Below are positions 29,425 to 42,191 of a stretch of DNA of 64,000 nt, in pieces. Within the stretch, counting starts at the first letter, position 1. The number at the start of each line of letters is the position of its first letter. Origin of the DNA: Microbacterium sp. VKM Ac-2923 (GTDB lineage Bacteria; Actinomycetota; Actinomycetes; Actinomycetales; Microbacteriaceae); the NCBI RefSeq assembly GCF_022815605.1, contig NZ_JALGRP010000003.1, positions 124,001 to 188,000 on the forward strand. The letters run 5' to 3'. The position numbers were made by a program, and so were the translations under genes. The notes beneath the pieces are model-generated. The model saw only the letters and a program-made list of their open reading frames with translations, was not told where the DNA came from and did not search any database.

Positions 29425-30273
29425 TCAGGGTCTCCCGGTACAGAGCCGCTCGTTCCTTGATGCGCGCCGCGAGACGATCAGGTCCGACGGCGAGGATGCT
29501 GCGGCTCTCGTTGGCGATGACCGCCGACGCGACGTACCCGAACAGGCGGCCGAGGTCGCCGGGTTCGGCGCCCTGGGCCCCGAAGCCGGGGGCGAGGATC
29601 GGCATCCCCGCCAGAGCGACGTCACCGAGACCGAACGCCGCGCGGTCGACGGTGGCGCCGACGACGACGCCGATCGAACCGAGCGCGCCGGGCGCACCGA
29701 TATTGGCCTCGTTCACGTCGTGGGCGACGCGGGATGCCACGTGCTCGCGGTCGCCCACGGCGAGGGCATCGTCGACGATTGCGCTCTGCAGGGCCCGGGC
29801 CTCGGGGTTGCTCGTCGCGGTCAGCACGAAGGCGCCCTTGCGATGCCGCACGGCGAGCGAGAGCGTGTCGCGCAGAGAGTCGGCGCCGAGGTAGGGCGTC
29901 AGGGTCACGGCATCCGCCTCGAGGGGGGAACCGGGCGCGAGCCACGCTTGTGCGTAACCCTCCATCGTCGTGCCGATGTCGCCGCGCTTCGCGTCGGCGA
30001 TGACCAGGAGTCCCGCGGCGCGGGCCGCGGCCATCACGTCTTCGAGAGCAGCGAAGCCCTTCGACCCGTAACGCTCGTAGAACGCCACCTGCGGTTTCAC
30101 GACGCCGACGCGGCCGACCGCCGCCTCGACCACGCGGAGACCGAAGTCGCGCGCGCCGTCGGCGGTGGCATCCAGGCCCCACGCCGACAGCAGCGCTGTG
30201 TGGGGGTCGATGCCGACGCACAGCGCGCCGTGGGCGTCGAGGGCGGCGCTCAGCCGCTGACCGAAAGACTCGT

Positions 30274-30277
<4 letters not shown>
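29417..30277 (-). CDS. pyrF: Orotidine 5'-phosphate decarboxylase (type 2)
   Basis: 286 aa, the longer type 2 form common in actinobacteria. It decarboxylates OMP to [22 protein letters not shown] opens the barrel, and [20 protein letters not shown] holds the catalytic Lys-Asp network. [19 protein letters not shown] is the phosphate-binding turn. It overlaps carB by 4 nt. Confidence 0.96.
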
Positions 30278-33553
<3,276 letters not shown>

Positions 33554-33561
<8 letters not shown>

Positions 33562-34792
33562 TGTTGTCTTCCTGGGTCGAATCCTGAGCGTCTTTCGGGG
33601 CCTGAGCCGCGGAGGCCGGTCCCTGAGCCTGTCGAAGGGCCGTCGTCGCGAGCACCATCTCGCGGAAGCGGTCGAACAGGTAGTTGGCGTCGTGGGGTCC
33701 GGAGGCGGCTTCGGGGTGGTACTGCACGCTGAACGCGGGGATGTCGAGGGCGCGAAGACCCTCGACGACGTTGTCGTTCAGACCGATGTGGCTGACCTCG
33801 ACGCGGCCGAAGCCTGCCGGGCTGTCGATGACGGCGTCGAGCGGCGCGTCGACCGCGAAGCCGTGGTTCTGCGAGGTGATCTCGACGCGTCCGGTGGTCT
33901 TGTCGAGCACCGGCTGGTTGATGCCGCGGTGGCCGAACGGCAGCTTGTAGGTGCCGAAGCCGAGGGCGCGGCCCAGCAGCTGATTGCCGAAGCAGATGCC
34001 GAAGAAGGGCAGGCCGTCGCCCAGAACCGCGCGCAGAAGCTCGACGTGCTGGTCGGAGGCGGCGGGGTCGCCCGGGCCGTTGGAGTAGAACGCCGCGACC
34101 GGCTCGATCGCGCGGATCTCGTCGATCGTGGCCGACTGCGGGAAGACGTGCACGTCGAAGCCCCGCGCGGCGAGGTTGTCGATCGTGGACTTCTTCACGC
34201 CCAGGTCGAGCACGGCGAGGTTGCCGATGCGCTCGGCGGTCGCGGGAGCGATTTCGACCGAGGTCACGGAGACCTCAGCGGAGAGGTTGCGGCCTGCCAT
34301 GCCCGGAGCCTCGAGGACGCGGCGCAGCTGCTCGTCGGCATCCAGGTGGGCTGCCTCGCCCGAGAAGACACCGCCGCGCATGCTGCCGGAGGAGCGGATG
34401 CGACGGGTGACGGCGCGGGTGTCGATCCCCGCGATGCCGACGATTCCGTCGTCGACGAGGGCGTCGTCGAGCGACCGGTTCGCGCGCCAGTTGGACACCG
34501 TGCGCGAGGGGTCGCGCACGACGTATCCGGCGACCCAGATCCGGCGCGATTCGGGGTCTTCGTCGTTCACACCGGTGTTGCCGATGTGGGGGGCCGTCTG
34601 CAGCACGATCTGGCCCGCGTACGAGGGGTCGGTGATCGTCTCCTGGTAACCGGTCATGCCGGTGGCGAAGACGACCTCGCCGAGGGTCTCGCCCCGTGCG
34701 CCGTAGGCGCGGCCGGTGTAGCGGGTGCCGTCTTCGAGCACGAGGACGGCGGGGTCTCGCGTGGTGAGCGAGGAAGGGATCAGGGCGGTCAT
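33554..34792 (-). CDS. carA: Carbamoyl-phosphate synthase small subunit
   Basis: 412 aa. It supplies ammonia from glutamine to CarB. The N-terminal domain opens [20 protein letters not shown]; the class I amidotransferase has the nucleophile Cys in [17 protein letters not shown] and the His/Glu pair in [16 protein letters not shown]. The core ends near residue 382 (FREMVLATT). The last about 30 residues, beginning [13 protein letters not shown], are not family sequence: they are the translation of a REP-like repeat at 33618-33641 plus a polar tail. Confidence 0.96.
33618..33641. repeat. REP-like half element inside carA
   Basis: The core CCCTGAGCCTGTCGAAGGG matches the repeat at 3634-3753 (CCTGAGCTCGTCGAAGGG). 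Read on the minus strand it gives LRQAQGP, the common protein footprint of these elements when they fall in frame. Confidence 0.8.
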
Positions 34793-35292
34793 GCGTCGCT
34801 TCCTGTCGGGGTGATGAGGGGACGGATGGCGTCGGCGAGGGCTTTCGCCGAGGCATCCTGGGGTCGGAGATAGGTGTCGACGACGGTGTCGCCGTCGATG
34901 CGCCAGCTGATCCGCGTCAGACCGTCGCGCTCGACCACCCGGTCGATGGCGACGGTCGCCTGCGCGGCATCCACGAGGCGGTCACGGGTCAGCGCGATGC
35001 GCGGCTGGCCCGGGAGGTCGAGGGCGACGCCGGCCGTGGTGACGGTGACGTCGACGCGCGAGCGGAAGCCGAGGCCCTTGATGGCGAGGCGCTCGAGGGG
35101 CTCGTCGTGGCGGGTCGTGGCGACGTAGAGACCCGCGAACACCGCGGTCTCGACGGCGCCGTCGGGCAGCTCCCCCACCGGGACGGAGTAGCGCGCATCG
35201 CGCCGCGTTCGTCGCACCCAGGCCCAGGCGAGGAGGGCGAGCACGGTCACGGCCACCGCGACCATGACGAGCAGGGCGCCCTCACGCGTCAC
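34789..35292 (-). CDS. PH-like domain membrane protein of the pyr operon
   Basis: 167 aa from GTG at 35292, which overlaps the pyrC stop by 4 nt. One N-terminal TM helix ([20 protein letters not shown]) is followed by [19 protein letters not shown] and a mostly beta domain of about 130 residues ([34 protein letters not shown]). It matches the small membrane protein that sits between pyrC and carA in many actinobacteria, described as PH-like. Function unknown; it overlaps carA by 4 nt and must be co-expressed with pyrimidine synthesis. Confidence 0.85.
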   Translation of the reverse strand: MTREGALLVMVAVAVTVLALLAWAWVRRTRRDARYSVPVGELPDGAVETAVFAGLYVATTRHDEPLERLAIKGLGFRSRVDVTVTTAGVALDLPGQPRIALTRDRLVDAAQATVAIDRVVERDGLTRISWRIDGDTVVDTYLRPQDASAKALADAIRPLITPTGSDA

Positions 35293-36611
35293 GCGAGCGC
35301 TCCCGGCGCGTCGAGCAGTGCGCCTTCGGCGACGGTGGGGATGCCGTTGCGTACGGTCCAGCGCACCTCGCCGGGCAACTGCCGACCCAGGTACGGAGAG
35401 TTCTTGCTGCGTCCGCGCAGATCGGCCACCTCGAAGGTGCGCGAGGGACGCGGGTCGTACAGCGTGAAGCTCGCCGGCTGTCCCGCGGCGATCGGAGTGC
35501 CGTGACCGTCGAGGCGGCCGATGCGCGCCGGGGTCTTCGACAGCACCCGGGCGACGTCGGCCCAATCGAGCAGGCCGGTGTCGACCATGGCCTGGTGCAC
35601 GACGCGCAGCGCGCTCTCGAGCCCGACCATGCCGTTCGCGGCGGCGGCCCACTCGCAGGCCTTCGCCTCGGCGGGGTGCGGGGCGTGGTCGGTGGCGACG
35701 ATGTCGATCGTGCCGTCGGCGAGACCTTCGCGCACGGCCATCACGTCTTCTTCTCGGCGCAGCGGCGGGTTGACCTTGAAGCGCGCGTCGTAGTCGCGGA
35801 CGAGCTCGTCGGTCAGCAGCAGGTGGTGCGGGGTCACCTCGGCGGTGACGTTCACGCCGCGCTTCTTGGCCCAGCGGATGATGTCGACGGAGCCGGCGGT
35901 GGAGAGGTGGCAGACGTGCAGGCGCGAACCGACGTGCTCGGCGAGCAGCACGTCGCGAGCGATGATCGACTCCTCGGCGACGGCGGGCCAGCCGGTCAGG
36001 CCCAGTTCGGCCGAGACGGCGCCCTCGTTCATCTGCGCGCCCTCGGTGAGACGCGGATCCTGCGCGTGTTGGGCGACGACACCGTCGAAGGCCTTCACGT
36101 ACTCGAGCGCGCGACGCATGATGAGCGGGTCGAAGACGCAGAATCCGTCGTCGCTGAACACCCGAACGCGCGCGCGGGAGTCGGCCATGGCGCCGAGCTC
36201 GGCGAGGCGCTCGCCCTTCTGTCCGACGGTCACGGCGCCGATCGGCTGGACGTGCACGTAGCCGGCGGCTTCGCCGAGCGCGAGCTCCTGCTCGACGACG
36301 CCGGCGGTGTCGGCGGTGGGCGAGGTGTTCGGCATCGCGAAGACGGTCGTGAACCCGCCCGCCGCCGCGGCGCGCGACCCGGTGAGGACGGTCTCGGATG
36401 CCTCGAAGCCGGGCTCGCGCAGGTGCACGTGCAAGTCGACTAGGCCGGGCAGGGCGATCAGCCCGTCGGCGTCGACGATCGTCGCACCGACGTGGGAGAG
36501 ACCGGAGCCGGTCTCGGCGATGACGCCGTCGCGGACGAGGAGGTCGGTGGCATCCTGTCCCTCGACGCGTGCGCCGCGGACCAGAAGCGTCTGGGGGGTG
36601 GCGTGGCTCAT
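35289..36611 (-). CDS. pyrC: Dihydroorotase
   Basis: 440 aa class I (type 1) amidohydrolase. It cyclises carbamoyl aspartate. Zinc ligands are seen in [19 protein letters not shown] (HxH), [40 protein letters not shown] and [16 protein letters not shown]. It overlaps pyrB by 4 nt. Confidence 0.96.
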   Translation of the reverse strand: MSHATPQTLLVRGARVEGQDATDLLVRDGVIAETGSGLSHVGATIVDADGLIALPGLVDLHVHLREPGFEASETVLTGSRAAAAGGFTTVFAMPNTSPTADTAGVVEQELALGEAAGYVHVQPIGAVTVGQKGERLAELGAMADSRARVRVFSDDGFCVFDPLIMRRALEYVKAFDGVVAQHAQDPRLTEGAQMNEGAVSAELGLTGWPAVAEESIIARDVLLAEHVGSRLHVCHLSTAGSVDIIRWAKKRGVNVTAEVTPHHLLLTDELVRDYDARFKVNPPLRREEDVMAVREGLADGTIDIVATDHAPHPAEAKACEWAAAANGMVGLESALRVVHQAMVDTGLLDWADVARVLSKTPARIGRLDGHGTPIAAGQPASFTLYDPRPSRTFEVADLRGRSKNSPYLGRQLPGEVRWTVRNGIPTVAEGALLDAPGALA

Positions 36612-37576
36612 CGGAGGTCCTCTTTCTCGGTGTCGGCCCGCTCGCCCGCCAGCAGCAGGTACAGCACGGCCATCCGCACGGAGACGCCGTTCGTGACCTG
36701 TTCGAGCACCGTCGAACGAGGCGAATCGGCGGCTTCGGCGGAAATCTCCAGACCCCGGTTCATGGGTCCGGGGTGCAGGACAATGCTATCGGTCGGCAGG
36801 GCGTCCAAACGCCGTGCGTCGAGGCCGTAGCGTCGCGAATACTCCCGTTCAGTCGGGAAATATGCGGCCGACATCCGCTCGAGTTGGATGCGCAGCATCA
36901 TCAGCGCATCGGGACCCGCGGCGATGGCGTGGTCGAGGTCGTAGTCGATCTCGACCGGCCACCCGCTGACATCCTGCGGCACCAGGGTCGGCGGGGCGAC
37001 CAGCGTGACGCGCGCACCGAGGGTGTACAGCAGCCAGACGTTCGAGCGCGCGACGCGCGAGTGCAGCACGTCGCCCACGATCGTGACCCGGATGCCGTCG
37101 AGGTCGCGCCCGCGGCTGTCGTCACCGAAGAGGCGCTTACGGATTGTGAACGCGTCGAGCAGTGCCTGCGTGGGGTGCTCGTGCGTGCCGTCTCCGGCGT
37201 TGACCACCCCCGCGCTGATCCATCCGCTGGTGGCGAGGGTGCGCGGAGCACCGGACGCGCCGTGGCGGATGACCACGGCATCCGCTCCCATCGCCTGAAG
37301 GGTCTGCGCGGTGTCCTGCAACGATTCGCCCTTGCTGACGCTCGAGCCCTTCGCCGAGAAGTTGATCACGTCGGCGCTGAGGCGCTTGGCGGCGGCCTCG
37401 AACGAGATGCGGGTGCGCGTGGAGTCTTCGAAGAAGAGGTTGACCACGGTCTTGCCGCGCAGCGTCGGCAGCTTCTTGACCTCGCGGCGCTGGGTGTCGG
37501 CCATGTCTTCGGCGACGTCGAGGATCTCGAGGGCATCGGCGCGCGAGAGGTGCTGGGTGTCGAGGAGGTGCCTCAT
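36608..37576 (-). CDS. pyrB: Aspartate carbamoyltransferase catalytic subunit
   Basis: 322 aa. It condenses carbamoyl phosphate and aspartate. The carbamoyl phosphate motif [19 protein letters not shown] and [18 protein letters not shown] are intact, as are RIQLERM and [13 protein letters not shown] (aspartate loop). No regulatory chain gene (pyrI) is present, as expected in actinobacteria. It overlaps pyrR by 4 nt. Confidence 0.97.
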   Translation of the reverse strand: MRHLLDTQHLSRADALEILDVAEDMADTQRREVKKLPTLRGKTVVNLFFEDSTRTRISFEAAAKRLSADVINFSAKGSSVSKGESLQDTAQTLQAMGADAVVIRHGASGAPRTLATSGWISAGVVNAGDGTHEHPTQALLDAFTIRKRLFGDDSRGRDLDGIRVTIVGDVLHSRVARSNVWLLYTLGARVTLVAPPTLVPQDVSGWPVEIDYDLDHAIAAGPDALMMLRIQLERMSAAYFPTEREYSRRYGLDARRLDALPTDSIVLHPGPMNRGLEISAEAADSPRSTVLEQVTNGVSVRMAVLYLLLAGERADTEKEDLR

Positions 37577-38103
37577 GACTCGATCGTCACCTCCTCGACG
37601 CCGTCGACTTCGGCGAGGCGCACGTTGACCCGCTCGTCGCGGGCGCTGGGCAGGTTCTTGCCCACGAAGTCGGGGCGGATCGGCAGCTCGCGGTGGCCGC
37701 GGTCGATGAGGGTCGCCAGGCGCACGGCCGCGGGGCGCCCGATGTCCTGCAGAGCGTCGAGAGCAGCTCGGATGCTGCGGCCCGAGAACAGTACGTCGTC
37801 GACCAGCACGACGGTCTTGCCGTCGACGCCGCCGGCGGGGATCTCGGTCTTCCGCGGGGCCCGCGTGGGGTTGCGGTGCAGATCGTCGCGGTACATCGTC
37901 ACGTCGAGCGAGCCGACCGGGACCGGTGCTCCCCCGAAGTCGCTGACGAGCGGGCCGATCCGGTTCGCGAGCGTGACGCCGCGGGTCGGGATGCCGAGGA
38001 GGACGAGCCCTTCCGGTCCTTTGTTGGACTCCAGGATCTCGTGCGAGATGCGCGTCAAAGCGCGGGCGATATCGGCATCGTGCATGACGGTGCGGGTATT
38101 CAT
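37573..38103 (-). CDS. pyrR: Pyrimidine operon regulator / uracil phosphoribosyltransferase
   Basis: 176 aa from ATG at 38103 with GGGAG upstream (the longer frame adds an arginine run only). Type I phosphoribosyltransferase fold with PRPP loop [38 protein letters not shown] and the flexible-loop [16 protein letters not shown]-bound PyrR binds pyr mRNA and lowers expression; in mycobacteria it acts on translation of its own leader. It is the first gene of the eight-gene unit ending with gmk, all joined by 4-8 nt overlaps. Confidence 0.95.
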   Translation of the reverse strand: MNTRTVMHDADIARALTRISHEILESNKGPEGLVLLGIPTRGVTLANRIGPLVSDFGGAPVPVGSLDVTMYRDDLHRNPTRAPRKTEIPAGGVDGKTVVLVDDVLFSGRSIRAALDALQDIGRPAAVRLATLIDRGHRELPIRPDFVGKNLPSARDERVNVRLAEVDGVEEVTIES

Positions 38104-38162
38104 CCGCCGCTCCCTTCTCCGCCTCACGGGACGGGGTTAAAGGTTGCTGTGGTTCTTCGTCC

Positions 38163-38168
38163 AGTGTA
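38163..38168 (-). promoter_or_regulatory. Possible -10 element of the pyr operon
   Basis: TACACT on the minus strand, about 60 nt before pyrR. It implies a leader of about 50 nt in which a PyrR-binding stem-loop would have to lie. No good -35 is spaced correctly. Confidence 0.4.
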
Positions 38169-38243
38169 GCGGGTGGGGTGGGGTGAAATCTGAGCGAGGT
38201 CGGGTGGTGTCAAGCTTTGTTGCTGGTGGGAGGCGCGGCTCAT

Positions 38244-38259
38244 TCGTACATTTGTTCTA
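38244..38259. promoter_or_regulatory. SOS (LexA) box at the HNH gene start
   Basis: TCGTACATTTGTTCTA matches the actinobacterial SOS box TCGAACATTTGTTCGA at 14 of 16 positions. Its last base is the A of the ATG at 38259. The embedded TACATT (38247-38252) is a candidate -10, which would make the transcript leaderless and place LexA directly on the promoter. Confidence 0.7.
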
Positions 38260-39899
38260 TGGATGTGCACGCGCCGATCGACCGCCTTCGGGTGGCGAGC
38301 GAGCGCGTCGTCACGCTGATTGCGGGGAGCGATATCGAGGTCCTCAGCGATCGCGAGGTCGTGGGTGTCATGGCAGAGATCACCGCGGCGCGGAACGCCC
38401 TCGACGTGCTGGCGGCGTGCGCTGCGCGTGTCATCGACGCGAGGTCGGCGCGGGAACTGGGCGGTGCGGGCTTGGCGCAGAGGCAGGGGCACCGCAACGC
38501 GACCGAGTTGTTGCAGTCGCTGACGGGGCGAAGTCGGAGAGAAGTCACGCGGTCGGTGAAGACCGGGAGCGATCTTCTTGATGTGGCACCTGTCGTGCAG
38601 GATGACAGGTCTGGCGGTCCGACGTCAGATGCGCGGCCGGCAGGGGGTGGTATAGGGGAGGCATGGCTCGACCGCGCGGGCGGTGCGCTGCGTGACGGGT
38701 CGCTCAGCCACGCGCAGTTCCAGGCAATCCGCGTGGGGCTGGGCAAGCCGCCCGTCAAGAGGTACCCCGAGCTCGACCCGGACTTCCTCCCCCGCGCCTG
38801 GGTGACGGCCGTCGAGAAGCTGATCGACGAGGCGCCACACTTTCCGGTCGAGGAGCTCCGCGCGGCGGCACGGATCGCACGGGATCGCCTCGACCCCGTC
38901 GGGGTGACGTTGCGGTTCGAGGAACGCTTCGCGGCGCGGTCGTTCCGCTCGTGGGTCGACGAGCACGGGCAGCGGCACGGGCGGTTCGTCTTCGACGACG
39001 ACGCGGCAGCGTGGGTCGATGCGATCCTTCAGGCCGCTCTTCGTCCGCGGCGGGGTCCGCGGTTCGTGGACTCGGACGCGACGGTGCCCGAAGCCACAGA
39101 CGAGCGGTCGGGTGAGCAGATCGCCTACGACACTCTGGTTGCCGTTATGCGCACCGGGGCCGCGGCTGATCCCGCGCAGGCGTTTGGCGATCGACAACCC
39201 GGGGTACGGATCGTGCTCGAGGCGTCGGCGCTGGCAAAGCCCGCAACGGATGGCGCCGAGGCGCCGGACGTCGGCGTTGCCGTGCGCGGAGTGGGACACC
39301 TCGAAGACGGTGGGGAGACACTCCCCGGCGGGGTCATCGGAACATATTTATGCGATACGGGCGGAGTGCCAGTCTCTGTGGGTGACGCGGGTCGGCCGCT
39401 CGACGTGGGTCGACACCAGCGTCTGTTCACCCGTGCCCAGCGGATCGCGATCGCGGTGCGAGACGGTGGCTGCATCGGTATCGGATGCCGCGCCCCCATC
39501 TCGCAGTGCGAGATGCATCACATCGATCAGTGGTCCGCCGATCACGGTAGGACGGATGTCGACGACGGCGTTCCGCTCTGCCGGAACCACCACCTGGGAC
39601 TCCACAATCGGGGCGAGAGGATCGTGCGAGAACGAGATCCCGTGACTGGGCGGGATACGTATTGGCTGCACGCCCCGCCCGATCCGCGCACGGGAGAGGT
39701 GCGACCGCCGGCACTCCTGCGGTCGAGATCCCCGCGTCGCTTCGACGCGGTGTGGTCGGACGCACGTCAGGGAGGATCGCTGGCTGAGCGTGGCTCCCCG
39801 AGGGGTGCTAGCAGAGGGTCGCTGGCAGAGGATCGCTTGCTGAGGATCGATCGCTCAGGATGGATGGCTGAGGATCGCTGGCAGAGGATGGTTTGCTGA
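38259..39899 (+). CDS. DUF222/HNH endonuclease (13E12 family)
   Basis: 546 aa from ATG at 38259; a TTG 42 nt upstream is possible but the SOS box fits the ATG. Residues about 1-330 are the helical DUF222 region (GVMAEITAARNALDVLAACA, GHRNATELLQSLTGRSRREV). The HNH nuclease is at about 420-455: CRAPISQCEMHHIDQWSADH, then DVDDGVPLCRNHHLGLHNRG, with paired CxxC-type ligands and catalytic His. These genes occur in many copies in actinobacteria, are often SOS-induced, and lack a settled role. The last about 43 residues are encoded by a 14-bp repeat and look like read-through. No Shine-Dalgarno is visible. Confidence 0.9.
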   Translation: MDVHAPIDRLRVASERVVTLIAGSDIEVLSDREVVGVMAEITAARNALDVLAACAARVIDARSARELGGAGLAQRQGHRNATELLQSLTGRSRREVTRSVKTGSDLLDVAPVVQDDRSGGPTSDARPAGGGIGEAWLDRAGGALRDGSLSHAQFQAIRVGLGKPPVKRYPELDPDFLPRAWVTAVEKLIDEAPHFPVEELRAAARIARDRLDPVGVTLRFEERFAARSFRSWVDEHGQRHGRFVFDDDAAAWVDAILQAALRPRRGPRFVDSDATVPEATDERSGEQIAYDTLVAVMRTGAAADPAQAFGDRQPGVRIVLEASALAKPATDGAEAPDVGVAVRGVGHLEDGGETLPGGVIGTYLCDTGGVPVSVGDAGRPLDVGRHQRLFTRAQRIAIAVRDGGCIGIGCRAPISQCEMHHIDQWSADHGRTDVDDGVPLCRNHHLGLHNRGERIVRERDPVTGRDTYWLHAPPDPRTGEVRPPALLRSRSPRRFDAVWSDARQGGSLAERGSPRGASRGSLAEDRLLRIDRSGWMAEDRWQRMVC

Positions 39900-39925
39900 G
39901 GACCGCTCGCTGAGGGTCGTTCGAT
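39772..39925. repeat. Eleven-unit 14-bp tandem repeat at the HNH 3' end
   Basis: Units of consensus GAGGATCGCTGGCT start at 39772 and every 14 bp after (39786, 39800, 39814, and so on to 39912). Conservation is about 9-13 of 14 per unit. Because 14 is not a multiple of three, the HNH frame reads them in rotating phases (SLAERGSPRGA, then SRGSLAEDRLLRIDR). The stop codon of the gene is supplied by a unit boundary (TGCTGAGG). Confidence 0.85.
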
Positions 39926-40011
39926 GAAAACAGCTCGGTGTGGGGCTGGGTAGGTGGGGCGGAGTGTGGCGCAGTCTGATGCGCTCGCCGTGTTTGCCGC
40001 GCCCACAGTCT

Positions 40012-40053
40012 CCGCCGCTACGGCGGTGTCCGGCGCTCTCGCCGCTACGGCGG
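40012..40053. repeat. Pair of small palindromes
   Basis: GCCGCTACGGCGG occurs twice, 27 bp apart (40014 and 40041), each forming a short hairpin (CCGCCG-CTA-CGGCGG in the first). They lie in the 244-nt gap between the convergent HNH and VOC genes and may serve as terminators. Confidence 0.55.
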
Positions 40054-40143
40054 CGCCCGCCGCGCTCGCCGATGTGCCGTCCGCCGAGCCTCGCGGCATC
40101 CACCGCTCTCACACGTGCCGTCAGGCGAACACGGGCGGTCGGG

Positions 40144-40539
40144 TCACTCCTCGTCCGCGACGATCTCCGCCTTGAACCCCGCGGAATTCTCGAGCCAGCC
40201 GGCATAGTGCGAGGGCCCACCGGCGAACGGATACCTCTCCTGATACAGCGGCCGCCACCGTTGCTCGGGTGCCGCAGCCATCACGGCATCCACATCATCA
40301 CGCGAACCACCGAGGAAGGCGAGATGGTTCACCCCGGGCGCGCGACGGTCGTGATCGCGCCGTGACAGGTTCGGCGACGTCGTCAAGGTCAGGTACGGGC
40401 CGTCATCCGCGCGCCATGTCTCGCCGTCAGCCCACTGGCTGGTCTGCTCGAAACCGACGGCTCTGAGCAGCCATCCCCACTCGGCTTGCGCAACGGACAG
40501 GTCGGCGACCCAGACCTCAATATGGTGAACGCCCGGCAC
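40144..40539 (-). CDS. VOC-family (glyoxalase-like) protein
   Basis: 131 aa. The vicinal oxygen chelate fold has a first module starting MPGVHHIEVWVADLSVAQAE and a second starting GVNHLAFLGGSRDDVDAVMA. The metal-ligand pattern (HHIEVWV, VNHLAF, terminal Glu in FKAEIV) suggests a metal-dependent lyase or dioxygenase-like protein; substrate unknown. It starts 3 nt after the stop of the MBL-Rieske gene, so the two are co-transcribed. Confidence 0.85.
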   Translation of the reverse strand: MPGVHHIEVWVADLSVAQAEWGWLLRAVGFEQTSQWADGETWRADDGPYLTLTTSPNLSRRDHDRRAPGVNHLAFLGGSRDDVDAVMAAAPEQRWRPLYQERYPFAGGPSHYAGWLENSAGFKAEIVADEE

Positions 40540-40542
40540 AGG

Positions 40543-42105
40543 TCAGCTCGCGGCGACCTCGGCCGGCTTGGCGGCGCGCGTCGAGCGGATCGGGTGACCG
40601 GTCGTCGTCAGGCACCGACCCGAGGCCAGATCCCACTTCCAGTCGTGCAGCGAACAGGTGAGCACGCCGTCCTCGATCTTGCCGGTCTTCGTCAGGTCCG
40701 CTCGCAGGTGCGGGCAGCGACGCTGAACGGTCCAGCCGTCGATCTCGGCATCCTCGGTCTGATCCGACTGCTCGGCGTACCAGTTCTCGACGTACTCGAT
40801 CCGGTCGCGTGACAGGCACTTCAGGAACGTCGTGAGGAACTCGTTGAACTTGCCCGAACGGCCCACCTCGAACTGCATGGACAGGAAGATCGAGTTCGAC
40901 CAGTCGATCTCGTGGTCGCGGATGTTCGTCGACACGAGGTCGGCGGGGATCGTGTACCAGTAGATGCAGTCCTCCCCGGCGTACTCGCGCACCTTCGCCT
41001 TGGGGAAGTCGACGACCATGTCGAGCTCGCCGATGCGGAACCGCACCGCTCCCCCGACGCCGTTGCGAATGGTGCGGGCACGACGCAGCAGCGGCTCCCA
41101 CCACTCCTTGATCGCCGAGATCATCTCGGCCGGCGGCAGGATCTCGGCTCGGGATGCCACTTCGGCGGCGACCTCACTCTGGCGCGCGTCGCGCTGCTCG
41201 GCGAGGTAGTTCCACTTGTCGCCGAAGACCCGCTCGATCTCGGCATCCGTGTACAGCGTCTGAGTGACAGTGACGTCCGAGCCCTGTACCTCGACCTCGG
41301 TGCCCGGAAGGAACAGGTAGCCCTTCTGGTCGGGGCGCTGCTCCTTCATGTGCGCGAGGAACTCGCGCTGGTCGGTGAAGATCGAGTCATTGTCGAGGCC
41401 CGTGCCGTTGTAACGGAACAGTTCCTCGCGCAGGAACATCGGGGGGCCCGCCATCGGGAAGACGTGCTCGGCGTCGACCTTCTCGATGTAGTACATCGCC
41501 CGCTTGTTCTGCGCGTCGCGCTTGAGCTTGGCGAAGTTCTGCTTGGCATCCTGGGGCAGGTCGTAGACCATCGGCCACCAGATCGCGCCCGAGACCTGGG
41601 TGAAGTACGCATCGGGCTTGCCGAAGTCGAACAGCGTCTCCAGATCGAGGGGGTGCGAGTCGTTCTGGTTCAGGACGGATGCCGTGCCGTCGTCGACCGA
41701 GAGCGACGAGTCTCCGATGGGTCCGTCGGACGGTGCGCGAAGCGGCGTCACCATGAGCTTCAGGTCACCGAACTGCAGGGGCACGCCGGCCTCGGTGCGC
41801 ACGAGGTTCGTGTAGCCGAGCGCGAGGAGATCCTGTTCGAGGTCGTCCGTGGGGTACTCGGGCAGAAGCACTTTGATGTCTTTCGACACATAGCGCTCGA
41901 GCATCGCCGGATCGAAATGATCGCGGTGACGGTGCGAGATGTACAGGAAGTCCGCCTTGCCGAACCGCTCCCAGTCGAGAGCGCGGTTGTCGGGGAATGG
42001 GAACCACGAGCCGAAGAAGCTCGGACCGATGACGGGGTCGCAGAGGATGCTGCCGCCCGCCGTCTCGATGAACATGCCTGCGTGGCCGAGGCCGGTGACT
42101 CTCAT
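40543..42105 (-). CDS. Metallo-beta-lactamase fold / Rieske fusion protein
   Basis: 520 aa. Residues about 1-250 are an MBL-fold domain with the dinuclear metal motif LYISHRHRDHFDPAM (HxHxDH) and, near the start, GHAGMFIETAGGSILCDPVI. The middle about 290-440 is a helical/beta segment with no family I can name. Residues about 445-510 are a Rieske 2Fe-2S domain: CPHLRADL and CSLHDWKWDL give the C-x-H and C-x2-H ligands. The combination recalls CMP-N-acetylneuraminate hydroxylase and UlaG-like proteins. An oxygenase needing an electron donor is possible; no reductase is adjacent. Confidence 0.85.
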   Translation of the reverse strand: MRVTGLGHAGMFIETAGGSILCDPVIGPSFFGSWFPFPDNRALDWERFGKADFLYISHRHRDHFDPAMLERYVSKDIKVLLPEYPTDDLEQDLLALGYTNLVRTEAGVPLQFGDLKLMVTPLRAPSDGPIGDSSLSVDDGTASVLNQNDSHPLDLETLFDFGKPDAYFTQVSGAIWWPMVYDLPQDAKQNFAKLKRDAQNKRAMYYIEKVDAEHVFPMAGPPMFLREELFRYNGTGLDNDSIFTDQREFLAHMKEQRPDQKGYLFLPGTEVEVQGSDVTVTQTLYTDAEIERVFGDKWNYLAEQRDARQSEVAAEVASRAEILPPAEMISAIKEWWEPLLRRARTIRNGVGGAVRFRIGELDMVVDFPKAKVREYAGEDCIYWYTIPADLVSTNIRDHEIDWSNSIFLSMQFEVGRSGKFNEFLTTFLKCLSRDRIEYVENWYAEQSDQTEDAEIDGWTVQRRCPHLRADLTKTGKIEDGVLTCSLHDWKWDLASGRCLTTTGHPIRSTRAAKPAEVAAS

Positions 42106-42191
42106 GTCGCTCCTGTGTCGTGGACGGAACCTGACGAGTCTACGCGGGGGTCTCCTGAGCGGTCGGTGAGCAGCGCCGCGAGATCATGCGG

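Noticed and set aside
38217..38258. TTG start 42 nt upstream for the HNH gene
   Set aside because: It would put the SOS box inside the coding sequence; the ATG at 38259 fits the box and the candidate -10. Not fully excluded.
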